A DNA stretch of 5,597 nt, taken from NCBI GenBank assembly GCA_046081665.1, contig JBJTWJ010000165.1, positions 1-5,597 of the forward strand, in the 5' to 3' direction. This DNA is from CAILUF01 sp046081665. Lineage in GTDB: Bacteria > Pseudomonadota > Alphaproteobacteria > Rickettsiales > UBA1997. Below, one piece after another: positions 5,535 to 5,597 of the stretch (positions are counted from its first letter, which is position 1; each line of letters begins with the position of its first letter). The translations under genes were made by a program, and so were the position numbers. The notes beneath the pieces are model-generated. The model did not search any database and had not been told where the DNA came from. It worked only from the letters and a program-made list of their open reading frames with translations.

Positions 5535-5597
5535 GGTTTTTTAAATAAAAAATGTTGAGTTAAAAAATCAAATTTAGCTAAATATTTCTTTTGCATA
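5535..5597. other. AT-rich 3' flank; possible end of a convergent gene entering from the right
   Basis: No plus-strand gene is seen. On the minus strand a frame open from the window edge (ATG at 5596-5594) reads MQKKYLAKFDFLTQHFLF and a few more residues to a stop at 5533-5531, just touching the stop of the beta-barrel gene. It could be the tail of a convergent gene or a chance frame. TTTTTTA (5537-5543) and TAAAAAA (5546-5552) form a weak AU-only inverted repeat with no GC stem, so I do not call a terminator. Confidence 0.2.

Noticed and set aside
1..5597. Mobile element, integron or CRISPR signatures that could explain the junction at 2337
   Set aside because: No transposase, terminal inverted repeats with target duplication, integrase or spaced direct repeats are visible anywhere in the window.

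Overview
The window looks like a piece of an AT-rich alphaproteobacterial genome, most likely of the Rickettsiales or a related host-associated lineage. The evidence is the 5' end of a 16S rRNA gene with alphaproteobacterial signatures, including the TATGCTTAACACATGCAAGTCGAACGG-type start of the gene (split here as TATGCTTAACACATG and CAAGTCGAACGG). Very low G+C in spacers and codons, visible gene decay and an absence of Shine-Dalgarno motifs fit the same picture. Genus and host cannot be read from this stretch.

Left arm, minus strand: holA (DNA polymerase III delta subunit, 1695-661) is followed by a gene-free stretch of about 530 bp and then the first 128 nt of the 16S rRNA, both read right to left. 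The gene-free stretch is the rRNA control region. It holds two good sigma70-type promoters (TTGACA-N16-TAAAAT just behind holA and TTGACA-N17-TAAAAT further in), a boxA-like antitermination motif, a perfect 10-bp inverted repeat and a longer hairpin close to the mature 16S 5' end.

Right arm, plus strand, divergent from holA across 53 bp: an OmpR-family response regulator is intact through its receiver domain and most of its winged helix. It then runs abruptly, and out of frame, into the interior of a proton/cation antiporter gene of the MrpD/NuoM/NuoN family. The best reading is a deletion (or an assembly chimera) that removed the last ~25 codons of the regulator, anything between the two genes, and roughly the first quarter of the antiporter gene. 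The antiporter remnant also carries a frameshift in an A6 run near its 3' end; restoring one base recovers a natural C-terminal membrane helix. Two lesions in one gene suggest real decay rather than a new protein.

Downstream is an intact SulP-family anion transporter without a STAS domain. A secreted, probably outer-membrane beta-barrel protein of unknown function overlaps it by 23 bp, so these two probably share a transcript. The last 63 bp hold no convincing gene, though a minus-strand reading frame enters from the right edge.

I see no CRISPR array, insertion sequence, phage or defence module, and no convincing new multi-gene system. The most informative items are the regulator/antiporter junction, the poly-A frameshift and the structured 16S leader.
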